From Scilla litardierei (lineage: Eukaryota > Streptophyta > Magnoliopsida > Asparagales > Asparagaceae): a stretch of 64,000 nucleotides of DNA. Below the pieces are notes generated by a model, which worked only from the letters and a program-made list of their open reading frames with translations, was not told where the DNA came from and made no database searches. This document shows, in pieces, positions 10,870 through 21,194 of this stretch. Every line of letters starts with the position of its first letter. The stretch's first letter is position 1. The position numbers and the translations under genes are program-made. The DNA lies in assembly GCA_030789695.1 (NCBI GenBank), contig CM061141.1, positions 278,449,871 to 278,513,870 of the forward strand, read 5' to 3'.

Positions 10870-12625
10870 TTCACCCATGTGACTCATCTCAAATTCTTTC
10901 TGCATAATCTTAGAAAAATCTTGACAAAGAGATTCATTAGTAGAACCAAAAATAATATCATCAACGTATATTTGAATAATGATTATGTCAGATTTAATAT
11001 TTTTAATAAAAAGAGTGGAATCTATTTTACCAATATTATAACCAGAATTTAAAAGATAGCTTTTAAGTCTTTCATACCAAGCACGAGGTGCTTGTTTGAG
11101 ACCATAAAGAGCTTTCTTTAATTTGAAAACATGATTTTCAAAATTTTCATGATGAAAACCAGGAGGTTGTTCAACATAAACTTCCTCCTTAAGAAATCCA
11201 TTTAAAAAAGCACTTTTGACATCCATTTGAAATAATTTAAAATCTTTAAAACATGCAAATGATAACAACATGCGAATAGACTCAAGACGAGCAACTGGTG
11301 CATAGGTTTCATCATAATCAATACCTTCTTCTTGATTATAACCTTGTGCAACCAATCGTGCCTTGTTTCTAATTACCTGACCAGATTCATCCAATTTATT
11401 TTTGAATACCCACTTGGTACCAATAATTGAATGATCTGTTGGTCTGGGAACTAATTCCCAAACATCATTTCGTTGAAATTGATTGAGTTCTTCCTGCATA
11501 GCGATAATCCATGAACTGTCTTCACATGCATCTTTGATATTCTTTGGTTCAATGGATGAAAGGAAAGCACAATGCGTCATTTGTTCAATTTGACGACGAG
11601 TTCTAACTCCATCTGTAATATCTCCAATGATTAATTCTGATGGATGATTTGGACCTTGTGCAAAAGCCTTGGGAAGATCTGTATTATCTGAAATAGACTC
11701 AACAGAATGATTAGTAGCATCAATTTCATCAAGTTTGATATTATCTAAAGAATTAGATAAAGGTAATATATTTTCTTCATCATCAACAATGGGAGACTTA
11801 GATGAGGGATTCTCATCAAATGTGACATGTAGTGATTCTTCAACTGTTGAAGTTCTTTTGTTATATACTCTGTAGGCTTTGCTACGTGTTGAGTATCCAA
11901 CAAAAATACCTTCATCAGATTTAGAATCAAATTTATCAAGTGCATCTTTAGTATTAAGAATAAAACATTTACATCCAAACACTTTAAAATATGATACACG
12001 TGGAATGCGATCAAAGAATAATTCAAAACATGTTTTATTAAGCAATGGCCTTATGAGAATTTTATTCATAATGTAACATGCAGTTGCGACAGCTTCAGCC
12101 CAAAAATATTTCGGTAAATTACTATCACAAAGCATTGTTCTTGCACATTCTTGTAAAGTTCTATTTTTCCTTTCAACTACTCCATTTTGAGGAGGAGCAC
12201 GAGGAAAAGAAAAATTGTGTGTAATGCCATTTTCATTACAAAAATTGGTAAATAATTCATTTTCAAATTCTCCTCCATGATCACTACGAATAGTGACAAT
12301 GTTAGAGGATTTGATTTTTTGTATCTTTTTACAAAATATTGAAAATTCTTCAAATGCATCATTCTTGTTTTGTAAGAATATAACCCAAGTATATCTTGAA
12401 TAATCATCAACAATGACAAATGCATATCTACTTCTATTCAAAGAAGCTACTCTTGAAGGACCAAACAAATCTAAGTGTAAGAGTTCTATTGGTCTCTTTG
12501 TTGAGATAACATCTTTTGATTTAAAAGAAGATTTGTGCATTTTTCCTTGTTGACAAACATCACAAAAATGTTTGTGTTTGAAAGAAATATTTGGCATTCC
12601 ATTTACTAATTTGTGTATGTAGTTC
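10870..12625 (-). pseudogene. pol: Copia-1 integrase and first part of reverse transcriptase
   Basis: From about 12625: GAG-pre-integrase zinc motif ([14 protein letters not shown]), integrase core with [16 protein letters not shown] and [14 protein letters not shown] carrying the D, D, E residues, then Copia reverse transcriptase: [46 protein letters not shown] and the catalytic YVDDIIFGS. The frame runs into the NA-1 LTR at 10869 and continues at 3997. Integrase inserts the cDNA; reverse transcriptase makes it. The frame is intact within this segment. At its upstream end the link to gag is lost by a deletion and a TAG near 12607. Confidence 0.95.
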
Positions 12626-13878
12626 TAGATTCTTAGTTTTGAGAATATCATTCTCTTTACTAAGATCTAAATTTTGAGAAGATGTATTCTCAATAGGTGT
12701 AGTGTTCTTAGAAGAAGATAATTCTTGATATTTCACAAGGAGATCGTTATTATTCTGTTTCAAAGATCTATGTTGACTATTTAAATTTTTGAAACGAGAA
12801 TAGAGATCTTTCAATGCATCTAATAATTCTTCATTACTAAAGGTACTTACCTCATCTTCATTATCTTGTGCCATAAAGCACATGTTGGCACTTTCATTTA
12901 GATCATCATCTTCATCATCTGAAGAATCATCCCATGTTGCTGCAAATGCCTTTTTCATTTTGTCAAACCTCCTTTCTTTTCTGGATTGATCATTGTTGGA
13001 AGTTTTGAACTTTGCTTTGAGAAGTGGATAGTCTTTCTTCATATGTCCTGGCTTATTGCAATTAAAGCAAAGAGAAGAATCAGTATTCTTAGATTTAAAA
13101 TTATTATACTTACCTTTCTGAAAGAATTTTCTGAAGTTTTTGGCAAAAAATGCCATATCATCATCTGAATCTTCATTATCTGATGTTGCGTTAAAGGCAA
13201 GTACTTTCTTCTTTTGATCTGATTCTTCTTTCTCATCTTGTAGTGTAACTTCATGGGCCATTAAATTACCATAGATAATGTGGAAAGATCATTGGCTTCC
13301 TCAATAGCGGTGATCTTTGGACGCCATACTGGAGTTAAAGCTTTAAGAATTTTGCGAACCTGTTCAAGAGAAGTGTAAGTTTTTCCAAGAGCCCTTAAAG
13401 AATTTATAATATTAGTAAACCTGGTGTTCATTTCTCCAATTGTCTCTTGGTCCTTCATCTTGAACAACTCGAATTTGTGAACCAAAATGGAAATCTTGGT
13501 TTCCTTCACTTTACTGGTTCCTTCATGAGTTACCTCAAGTATATGCCAAATCTCCTTAGCACTTTTGGCCTGAGATACTCGATTAAACTCATGTTTATCC
13601 ATAGCACAAAATAAAGAATTCATGGCCTTTGAGTTGTTGTTTTTTGCAGTTTTGTCGTTGGTGGTCCAATCAGCAACAGGAGTTGTTGGCTTTTCGTATC
13701 CTAACTCTACGATGTCCCAAATCTCATAATTCATACTTTGGAGATGAATCTCCAATCGTATTTTCCAATATGAGTAATTTGAACCATCAAATAGAGGAGG
13801 ACGAGTTTGAGAATGCCCTTCAGGATGCTGATTGTAGTTGTGTGGAACTGCGTTCATGTTTGAGGAACTTGCTGCCAT
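12600..13878 (-). pseudogene. gag: Copia-1 gag with degraded zinc knuckle; protease deleted
   Basis: Starts ATG at 13878, ten bases past the PBS. The N-terminal part has the Copia gag features FDGSNYSYWKIRLEIHLQS and KAKEIWHILEVTHEG-like helices (UBN2 type). A small deletion near 13262 shifts the frame (SMVI then stop; the other frame resumes MAHEVTLQ). The C-terminal part has the knuckle CFNCNKPGHMKKDY with the last Cys replaced by Tyr, then an acidic coiled-coil segment. After [11 protein letters not shown] the sequence jumps to the GAG-pre-integrase region, so the aspartic protease and the rest of the linker are missing. Gag forms the particle; this one could not. Confidence 0.9.
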
Positions 13879-13887
13879 CTTAACCTT

Positions 13888-13899
13888 GCTCTGATACCA
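13888..13899 (-). other. Copia-1 primer binding site (tRNA-iMet type)
   Basis: On minus TGGTATCAGAGC, complementary to initiator tRNA-Met, two bases from the end of the 5' LTR. Confidence 0.95.
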
Positions 13900-13901
13900 A
13901 A

Positions 13902-15266
13902 TGTAATTTTAGCCTGTAGGGATCAATACACTAGAGGGGGGTGAATAGTGTATATTAAAAATATGTCGCAAATAAAATGTTAGTAATATTTGCAAAGATG
14001 GCATAAAAATAAAAAGATAAGTACTGAAATTAAATCAATCGCAAACACAGAGATTTATCCTGGTTCGGATCCTTGTGATCCTACTCCAGTCCTCTACCCC
14101 GTAGAGATTTTCAATCCACTATAATCACTTGCCCCGCAAGCACGAACTTACAAAAATGGCGACACTCCCCGTGTCCCAAACTTTGTACAATCTCTAACAG
14201 AGATTCAAACCTGTAAAATAATGAAATAGAAAAACACCTATAGCCTTGTTATAAATTTCAGAGAATGAATTCAAGGATGGTGTTTTAGAAGAAGAACTTC
14301 AAGATGTAAAAGATATGTAATGAAGAGCAACACTTGAAGTTCTCTGGTTCATAAAAGAAGAGAGAGATCAATCGATTTCTTCTTGCAATTATGAACACAA
14401 ACAACTTTCCAAAATGATGTTGAAAAATCCAAGTTCTTCCATTCTTAAATGAAGAAGGAAATCTAATGATTTCTTCTTACAAATAAGAAAAGAACAACTA
14501 ATGGCCTAAAGCTTTAGAAAAGAGAAGACTTGATTCCAACAAATAAGAGAGTAAAGAAGAGGAAAGTGTGTGAAAGAAAAGAGAGGGTCTACCCCTTTAT
14601 TTATAGTGTTTAGAGACGGTTGGGGACTGTAGTTAATGTTGGAAAACGGGAAGGAATCGTCCCTGAAAATTTGGGATCAAAACGGCTAGTTTTGAAATTG
14701 GTCGACCAAAAGGACACATTGGTCGACCAAAATTTAGAGAGGGAGTTTCGACCGTTGGAAGACATTTCTAGAATCTACACGGTTAGGGGAGTTTGCATAT
14801 GCAATCCCATAACCAAATTCGAAGGTTTAAAATTGGTTGACCAAAATGGGGTTATTGGCTGCCAATTTTCAAAGTTGCGAATTTTCGAAATTGGGAAGTG
14901 TAGATTTCTTAGTAATGGAACCTAGATGACTAAGATATATTATCACAAGGCTTTGTGACTCTTAATAAAGTAAATTTGACAATGATTACATAAAGCCGTA
15001 GATAGGACTGCATCTGCAACTGAATCTGAGAAGCTTCTTTGTAGGAGATCCTTATCAAGTGATTATATATCCAAGTCATGGATTAGGTGCCTTTGTCTTT
15101 CCAGCTTCATGATTGATATATCTGATTGAGTATGCATGAAGATATCTGATTTGTGTGGAACTCAGCATTGATATGTATCTGCATACATAGAGTTAGTAGC
15201 ACTGAATGTGTTTGTCATATCAAAACCATATGGGAATAGAAATATGGAATTATGAAATTCCAACAA
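13902..15266 (-). repeat. Copia-1 5' LTR
   Basis: In element direction it begins TGTTGGAATTTC at 15266 and ends TTACA at 13902 (1365 bp). The boundaries are set by the adjacent PBS and by TG...CA ends. The partner LTR is off the window, so the target duplication (perhaps AATCT after 15266) cannot be checked. The U5 end carries the CACCCCCCTCTAGTG-like block seen in the Copia-2 LTR. Confidence 0.85.
14598..14875 (-). promoter_or_regulatory. Copia-1 LTR promoter: palindromes upstream of TATA
   Basis: TTGGTCGACCAA occurs perfectly at 14698-14709 and 14719-14730 and as variants at 14833-14844 and 14865-14875. TATAAATA follows at 14598-14605 in element direction. This is the reference copy for the internal cluster at 2734-3085. 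Confidence 0.75.
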
Positions 15267-15512
15267 ATCTCACTTATGACTTCTCATTATCATTAACTAC
15301 ACTAATTTAATACTTACTAAGATTTTAAATAGATGCATGCACTAAAAGGAAAGTCATTTACAACCCAAATGCTACAATCAGTAACTTGCAAAGTTTTTCA
15401 TTGGGTACACTATCCAATAATGTCCCACCGTACTGCCATATATAAATCATTTACATTATTAATATAATTACTTATATATAAAATAAAACTAAGAGTTCAT
15501 AAAATTCAAATG
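15267..15512. other. AT-rich flank, nothing recognised
   Basis: Unclassified AT-rich DNA after the Copia-1 LTR. No open frame or repeat was identified. Confidence 0.5.
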
Positions 15513-16735
15513 CTCACAGTTCTTGTGAGGCAGAGCCTGCGGCTGTTGTCATTCGATGGCGAGGCATGGCGGCTTCGAGGCGCGACGGTCGGTGGATAAG
15601 AAGGGCGAGGCAATAATGAGGGTGTCGCTGTCGTCGGAAAGGAGGCCGGGAGGGAGAGAACTGCAAGCTCGTGCGGGGTTACTCGGGGGAGGGGACACAG
15701 GCTGAGGGAGATTGCGGCTCCCAACAGAGGCTGGAGGAGTTGCCGGCAACGGGATTCGTGGCAAGAGGAAGAGGGCGGACACGGGGAGAGGCTTGGCCTG
15801 GAGGTCGGAGAGCAGTGCGGGTGATGGGTGGTCGAGGGTGGAGGGGAGGTCGGGAACTGTCGTCGGTGTGGGTTGAAGTGAGCTCGGCGGGGAGTTGCGA
15901 AGTAGAGAGAGTATATTGAGGGCAGTGGCGAGGGTGGACATTGCTGGATGCGGGGGAGTGGGCGGCAGATCGTTAGTCTCGGGGTTGAGGGTCGGAGGTG
16001 ACGGTAGCCCGAGGGGTCGGCGAAGTGATGAGGACGCGGGTGAGGTTGAAGGAAACAGGGGAGGGCTCGGCGAGGTCGCTGGGCGTCGAAGCTTAGGTGA
16101 AGGGGAGATGAACGCGTGAGGGAGGAAGGCATGCGGAGGCCTGGGCTCGCCAGAGAACGGTGAGGCACTTGGAGAGGATGGCGGCGGGCGCTGAGTCGGA
16201 GGGAAGTCGGGCTGATCGAATGGAGGCGGGTTCTGGGTGAGCTGCCGTGCGGTTGGTCGCCGGTAGGGGGATCGAGTGGAGGAGCATTGGACGCTGCTGG
16301 GTCTGAGGGGTGAAACAAGGGAAATGGGAGGTGGGCGGTTGCGAGGAAGGAGCAGAGCGAGAGCGAGAGGGGTCAGTGTTATCGGGTCGGAGGTGGAAGA
16401 AGGACGAAGTCGGAGGCTGGGGGTTGGTGGTCCGGCGATGTGTTCGGAGCAAGGGGCAGAGAATGCGGGGTTTGGGCGAAGGCCGCCGTGAGAGCTGTGC
16501 GGGCTCGGGAAGAGGGAAAGGCTGCGGGTTGAAAGGAGACGGCGGTGAGGAGATGCGGCATCGATGGGTTCATCGATGGAGTTTAAAAGGAGGAGATGAT
16601 GAAAGGAGAACGTGGTGTGCATGCCTTGGGAACCGTGGGGTTGTTGAGATAGGAGAGGGAAACGTGGCTGAAATAGAGAGAGGTGGGGGAGAGCACGGAT
16701 TCCCTATGATCTGCTGGGTTGGGGTGTGAGTTTAT
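15513..16735 (-). other. GC-rich, CpG-dense block with a Pro/Ser-rich open frame
   Basis: The base composition differs sharply from both sides. On minus a 357-codon frame (16622-15549) is open but is almost entirely Pro, Ser, Arg and Leu, has no domain, and a second frame is also open. This is what unselected GC-rich DNA gives. C/T-rich leaders of this look occur in the chromovirus LTRs of this window (for example 20140-20440), so an LTR leader is the best guess. A CpG island of a lost gene is the alternative. Confidence 0.4.
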
Positions 16736-16805
16736 TTAGGATAATGATATTAACCATATGTAGCTATTAAATATAGATTAAACTAATAAAAAAAGAACTG
16801 GACTA

Positions 16806-16831
16806 CTTGCACCGCAAGGATGCGGTGCAAG
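16806..16831. other. Perfect 11-bp hairpin CTTGCACCGCA-AGGA-TGCGGTGCAAG
   Basis: Arms 16806-16816 and 16821-16831 with a 4-nt loop. A related TGCGGTGC box with a diverged partner lies at about 16937-16959. No protein is associated. It could be a small inverted-repeat element or the end of one. Confidence 0.6.
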
Positions 16832-16979
16832 TTATCATTTTTTTCCCGAAAAAGGTAAAAGGTACAGAGAGGTTTAAGATTGATTTGATGTGAGAACTGA
16901 TTTTTTTTTTCGCATTTAGAAACAGTTGAGGGCCTGCACCACACCCATGCGGTGCTAATAGTCTCTCTCTAAAAAAATA

Positions 16980-17921
16980 ACATTATGGTTATTACAGTTT
17001 GAAATTTAAAAACCTTAGTTAGGAAATAATATTATTATTACTAATTAGATATTTACAACCTCGCCCTTCGGTATCCAAAAATAGTAAACGAAATACCGGG
17101 GCGATCGCGCCTCCTAGAGGTCGTAAATACGGGGTCCGGTCACGCGTCTGAGTTAGGGAAACTTATCGTTAAAGTAGTTTAGATTAGATAAGTTAAGATG
17201 ATTAGACATTATAATTATTCAACTTAAGGTATTAGAAATTTGTTAAGGTTTTGGATATGACTCAGGTCATCTATTTGAGATATTTAGCTATAAAGATTAG
17301 TTAAGGTAATATGAGATCTGGGTCGAGATATTTGATCGGTTTAGTTAAGATTTAGACATGTTTCGGATGATCCGTCAAGAAATTTGGATTAAGATTTGGT
17401 TTAGGAAATTGATTTGGGATAAATAAATCCAGTTTCATAACATTGAGTAATATTTATTCGATTAAGATATCCTGATTAGGAAGGTCAACTCTGTTAAGAT
17501 TTGTTTCGGAGAATCAGCCTAATCGTGAATTGGTTAGGACAGATCGATTTGATTAAGACATAGGATTTAATACGACCACGATCTGATTTAGAAAATTGAT
17601 GTTGTTAAGATTAGCTATGATTGGGATGATCCGACAAGATGTTTAGATCGGGATCAGATTGGATAATCAATTTGGTTAAGGTATTTCCTTGATTGGTAAG
17701 ATCGGTTTGGTTAAGATGTGATTTAATTAATACGATTCAGCCCCTGCATCTAACATCCATCACAGGTTAGAGAAGATATAACACGATCGTTAAATCGCGT
17801 GCTCGAGCTATGGATAACAACAGCAACAACAACAACAACAATAATAAAAATCATAAATTACTCTAATAAATCACTTTACTAATTAAATACATATGAAATA
17901 CGTATATACAGAAACATGCCG
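16980..17921 (-). repeat. LTR-like sequence abutting the Copia-2 fragment
   Basis: The right edge reads GTTACA on plus, so on minus it starts TGTAACGGCATGTTT, similar to the start of the chromovirus LTRs (TGTAACGACTGGTTT). It runs up to RNase H codons at 17922. It holds degenerate GATTTGGTTAAGAT-like repeats (17150-17730) and an AAC-rich microsatellite (17817-17845). Left edge, partner LTR and target duplication were not found; solo LTR or fragment. Confidence 0.35.
17817..17845. repeat. AAC/AAT microsatellite
   Basis: Short run of AACAAC units grading into AATAAT. Confidence 0.8.
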
Positions 17922-18375
17922 TTACAACTAAAGCGGAATATATCGTCGCAGGTCTTGCATGTGCACAAGTTCTTTGGATAAGACACACACTTAAGACTAT
18001 GGTGTCAATTGTGATACTTGCCCTATCATGGTTGATAATCAAAGTGCAATTTGTCTTTCCAAGAATCTGGTACATCACTCCAGTACCAAACACATAGATG
18101 TGCGACACCACTTTATTAATGATCATGTAGCTAAGAAGGACATCATCTTAGAGTACGTTGAAACCCAAAAGCAAATCGTCGACATCTTCACTAAACCTCT
18201 TAAAGAAGATTCATTTGTGAGGTTGCATGGAGAATTAGGGATTATGGGTGAATCTGAATTATATGAGTTCATACCTTCATGGTATATCATGCTTGAACTC
18301 ATATCATCATTTTACTTCTCTTGTTTTGATAAGCTATATGTTTCTCATATATTTTTCTTGAAGAGATGTATTTGA
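17922..18375 (+). pseudogene. pol: Copia-2 C-terminal RNase H fragment
   Basis: Begins at TTKAEYIVAGLACAQVLW, the RNase H AEY motif, then shifts frame near 18010 into MVDNQSAICLSKNLVHHSST, KHIDVRHHFINDHVAKKD and IFTKPLKEDSFVRL. The rest of pol is absent: the fragment abuts LTR-like DNA at 17921. It is closest to the equivalent part of Copia-1 (3151-3600). Non-functional. Confidence 0.92.
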
Positions 18376-18534
18376 GATTTTGATGATTTTGATTGTTTGG
18401 ATTAATTTACATGATTTGTACGTTAATCTATAATATTTTGATATTGATTTCTTGATTAGAATTTGTTAGAGTATAGGTCATAGGGTGAGTTGTCTCAATC
18501 CTCTGGATTTTATCCGCTTTGTGCATTTTTGGAC

Positions 18535-18808
18535 CGGGACAGACGACTGTCATTCCTTCGACAGTCGCCTGCCTAACTCAATTTTTCTTTCTGCAGAATG
18601 ATTTTTTTCGAACAGGCAACTGATAAACATTTTCCAATCGACTATCTCTACGACAGGCGACTGCACGTTGGCCATCAGGCACATGTCCTAATCTTAAGAT
18701 GTCCTTGTTTTATCAACATATTTCTTGATTCTCTGTCAGTCGACTGTTGCGTAAGTTACAGTCGACTGTCTCTCCGACAGGCGACTGTGAGTTACTCAAC
18801 ATGCAACA
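18535..18808 (+). promoter_or_regulatory. Copia-2 palindrome cluster (left part)
   Basis: Variants of ACAGTCGACTGT: CAGTCGACTG at 18737-18746, the perfect 12-mer at 18758-18769, and several half-diverged GACAGGCGACTG/GACAGTCGCCTG copies from 18535. The cluster continues after Chromo-1 with TCAGTCGACTGA at 28355-28366. It sits between RNase H and the extra ORF, as in Copia-1. No clear TATA box was seen before the ORF. Confidence 0.6.
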
Positions 18809-18813
18809 GTCTG
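18809..18813. repeat. Target site duplication GTCTG, left copy, for Chromo-1
   Basis: GTCTG precedes TGTCACG and recurs at 28299-28303 after GTTACA. Confidence 0.96.
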
Positions 18814-21148
18814 TGTCACGACCCGCTTCCCTAAAACGGAGGCGAAGCATGACGAGGCCCGCTTAGGCGAGGAGCTGTGAGGCTCCAGCCTGTAAAGTGT
18901 CTGGGATATCACGCAGATCTCTGTAATGTGACACGGAACAAAGATAACAATAATAGAAAGAGGCAAATAAATAAATTATTCATCTCAATGTCCAATAAAA
19001 ATTTGTCCAACAACCAGAAAAGCCACCAGGCTAACAAAAGAGTCCAAAAGAAAAGGCCCAGCATGGCCAACAACGAAGGTAACAACAAAATGGTGCTACT
19101 CACCGACAAGCTAACAACAGACTAACAAAGAGAACGACGAAGGAACACTAGGACTGGTCGCCGGTGTCCTCGTACTCCACGTCAGCAACGGAATCAGGCT
19201 CAAACTCCACGAACTCGTCGTCCCCAGCTACAGTCTCTGGCTCAGCAACTAACATGCGACACCCAAAGAGAAGGGGCACATGTCAGCAAAGTCTACAAGA
19301 CTTTGTGCAAGGAAACTAAAAGGAAGGTAAAAGCAACCTAGCAATTCTAAAGTATGCATGACATGACATGTATATAAGAGGTGCAGCAAATAAGTAAAAA
19401 CAGCAAGTATGACATGGAAACATGGACATGACAAGGAGACAAGTATACATTCACAAGGACAAGTACAAGTATAGTAAGCACGTCGTGCACAGAGATTCCA
19501 CCCTTTGGCTAGAGAGGCTGTACGGGCCAACTCTTATGCTCATGTGACCGTTTATCCCTACCCATCCACGTGTATCAAGCCAGGGCCTTACCCCTGAACA
19601 CGGAATGCGCTTCTGGATCATGAGCCAAGAAGTGTTTTTAACAAGTATGGTGTAGGGTTATGCCCGCATAGCAGGTGCCTAGCCGGAAACACGGATTGTA
19701 CACGGATTTTGTAGCGTGTACTACGATGCAACATACAAATCAAATGGCATGTAAGAATGCAAATGCATGGTAGATATTCAATTAAAATGCCTACCGTTAA
19801 AGAAAGTAAACGTGACGGGCAAATGCATGAAATGACATGACAAAAGGCAATTCTAGCTTCGTTGTCAAGCTAGAATTTGAAATTTCGCCTAGACCGTTAT
19901 CATTTCACGATCTAGTCTCTTTCACGCTAAAAGCAAGGAAATGGCCTAAAGCATGGCCTAAAACAAGGTTGGCAAGTTTCACTAGCCTGGTTCCGGTGAT
20001 GACGGTCGACGTGAGTTCGCTATTCTACGGGAATGGGTCACGTAAATGCAGAAGAAGAATCCACGATCAAGGGCGACAATGAAAACTGCAGGTAGAAGTG
20101 GATTCCAGCAATCTCCGGGTTGCCGTCGTCAGATCTGAGCTAGTACGGCAGCGGAAGAGCGATCTCGGGAAGAAGTTGCGGCTGAAGGGCTGAGGGTGCT
20201 GGAGATGATCTCAGGGATAAAGAAGGGGGTTTTGGGGTTGGCCGGCGGCCTATAGGGTGATTGCTGGCGCACTGGAGGGTGAGAGGGAGCACAGGAGGTT
20301 GAGGAAGGGTAGGAGGAAGGTTGGGGGATGATGTAGAAGAAATGTCGGCTAGAAAATATGAATGAAAGATAGAAAGGATCGGGGGTTTAAATAAAGAAAA
20401 GGTGCGGCAGCTGCTACTTAACCTAGGGTTTCTGGGCATATTAGTCGGTCAGTGAAGAGTGGTCGACCGACTAGTTTGGGAACTAGTTGGTCGGTCGTCC
20501 AACTGAGACCGACTAAAAGGCAAACAGTGAACAGGGTCGACACAGGGTAGACAGATTTAGTAGGTCTGTGAAGATCCGTTAACCGACTAGTTTGGAAACT
20601 AATCGGTCGGTGAATGTTCATTGACCGACTAAGGGCTAAATGTGATAGACAAAAGTACTGAGAGTTAGTCAGTCTGAGAAGAAACTCTAACCGACTAGTT
20701 TCTCAACTAGTCGGTCGATAGTCGTTCTTTGACCGACTAACCGTAAACAGTAACTCGGCTGTCAGAAAGATCTCAGAATTAGTCGGTCTGAGAACAAGTT
20801 CTAACTGACTAGTTTGGGAACTAGTCGGTTGATGAACGTGCTTAGACCGACTAAGGGTAAACAGTAACTCAGCTGAAATATACAAGATGAACTAGTCGGT
20901 TCCTGAAGAGTTGCCGACCGACTAGATTGCAATCTAGTCGGTTGGTTCTCCTTCATGAACCAACTAAGATGCACGAAAAGTCTCGAAATGAAGCGTGAAG
21001 CTTCGGGAAGATTCCTATGGCTTCTAAGATCACTCTAGCTCTAAGATATGGACGCTAAGAAGAACGTCCAACATGGAAACACACAAAGAAGAGAACAACC
21101 ATAATATATTTATAATAGCCAAAACATATACAAAAACCAGTCGTTACA
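18814..21148 (-). repeat. Chromo-1 3' LTR
   Basis: 2335 bp from TGTCACGACC to CAGTCGTTACA. In element direction it starts TGTAACGACTGG, then has the ACTAGT palindrome array (20960-20430), TATTTAAA (20386-20393), a C/T-rich leader and the U5 end. It matches 25960-28298 with small differences. Confidence 0.96.
20386..20965 (-). promoter_or_regulatory. Chromo-1 U3 array of ACCGACTAGT hairpins and TATA box (3' LTR)
   Basis: About five units, each with arms CCGACTAGTT/AACTAGTCGG around a short loop and outlying ACCGACTAA half-sites. Units are separated by related AAACAGTAACTC-type spacers. TATTTAAA follows. The other LTR has the same region at 27535-28110, including a perfect 13-bp stem with a TGGG loop at 27613-27642. 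The half-site ACCGAC equals the plant DRE/CRT core. Confidence 0.75.
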
Positions 21149-21163
21149 TCCTACCCACCTTAA
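21149..21163 (-). other. Chromo-1 polypurine tract
   Basis: TTAAGGTGGGTAGGA on minus, directly beside the 3' LTR. Chromo-2 has the identical tract at 57594-57608. Confidence 0.9.
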
Positions 21164-21194
21164 GAAAAATTCCGCCCTCGGAATTTCCTAACAC

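Larger units (their letters stand above)
1..15266 (-). mobile_element. Copia-1: SIRE-like Ty1/Copia element, 3' LTR outside the window
   Basis: Read on the minus strand the order is 5' LTR (13902-15266), tRNA-iMet PBS, gag, a deletion where protease should be, integrase, reverse transcriptase, RNase H, a palindrome/TATA cluster, an extra 3' ORF, and purine-rich boxes at the window start. The 3' LTR lies left of position 1. NA-1 (4003-10864) splits it inside reverse transcriptase: the frame reads GELN at 10870 and resumes YFLGLQ at 3997 with one TTGAG copy removed. The extra ORF downstream of pol is the layout known for SIRE/Maximus elements. Every domain carries stops, frameshifts or deletions, so the copy is dead. 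Confidence 0.93.

Noticed and set aside
15549..16622. 357-codon open frame on minus, possible host gene
   Set aside because: Composition is nearly all Pro, Ser, Arg and Leu, other frames are also open, and no domain is seen. It is an effect of GC-rich DNA.
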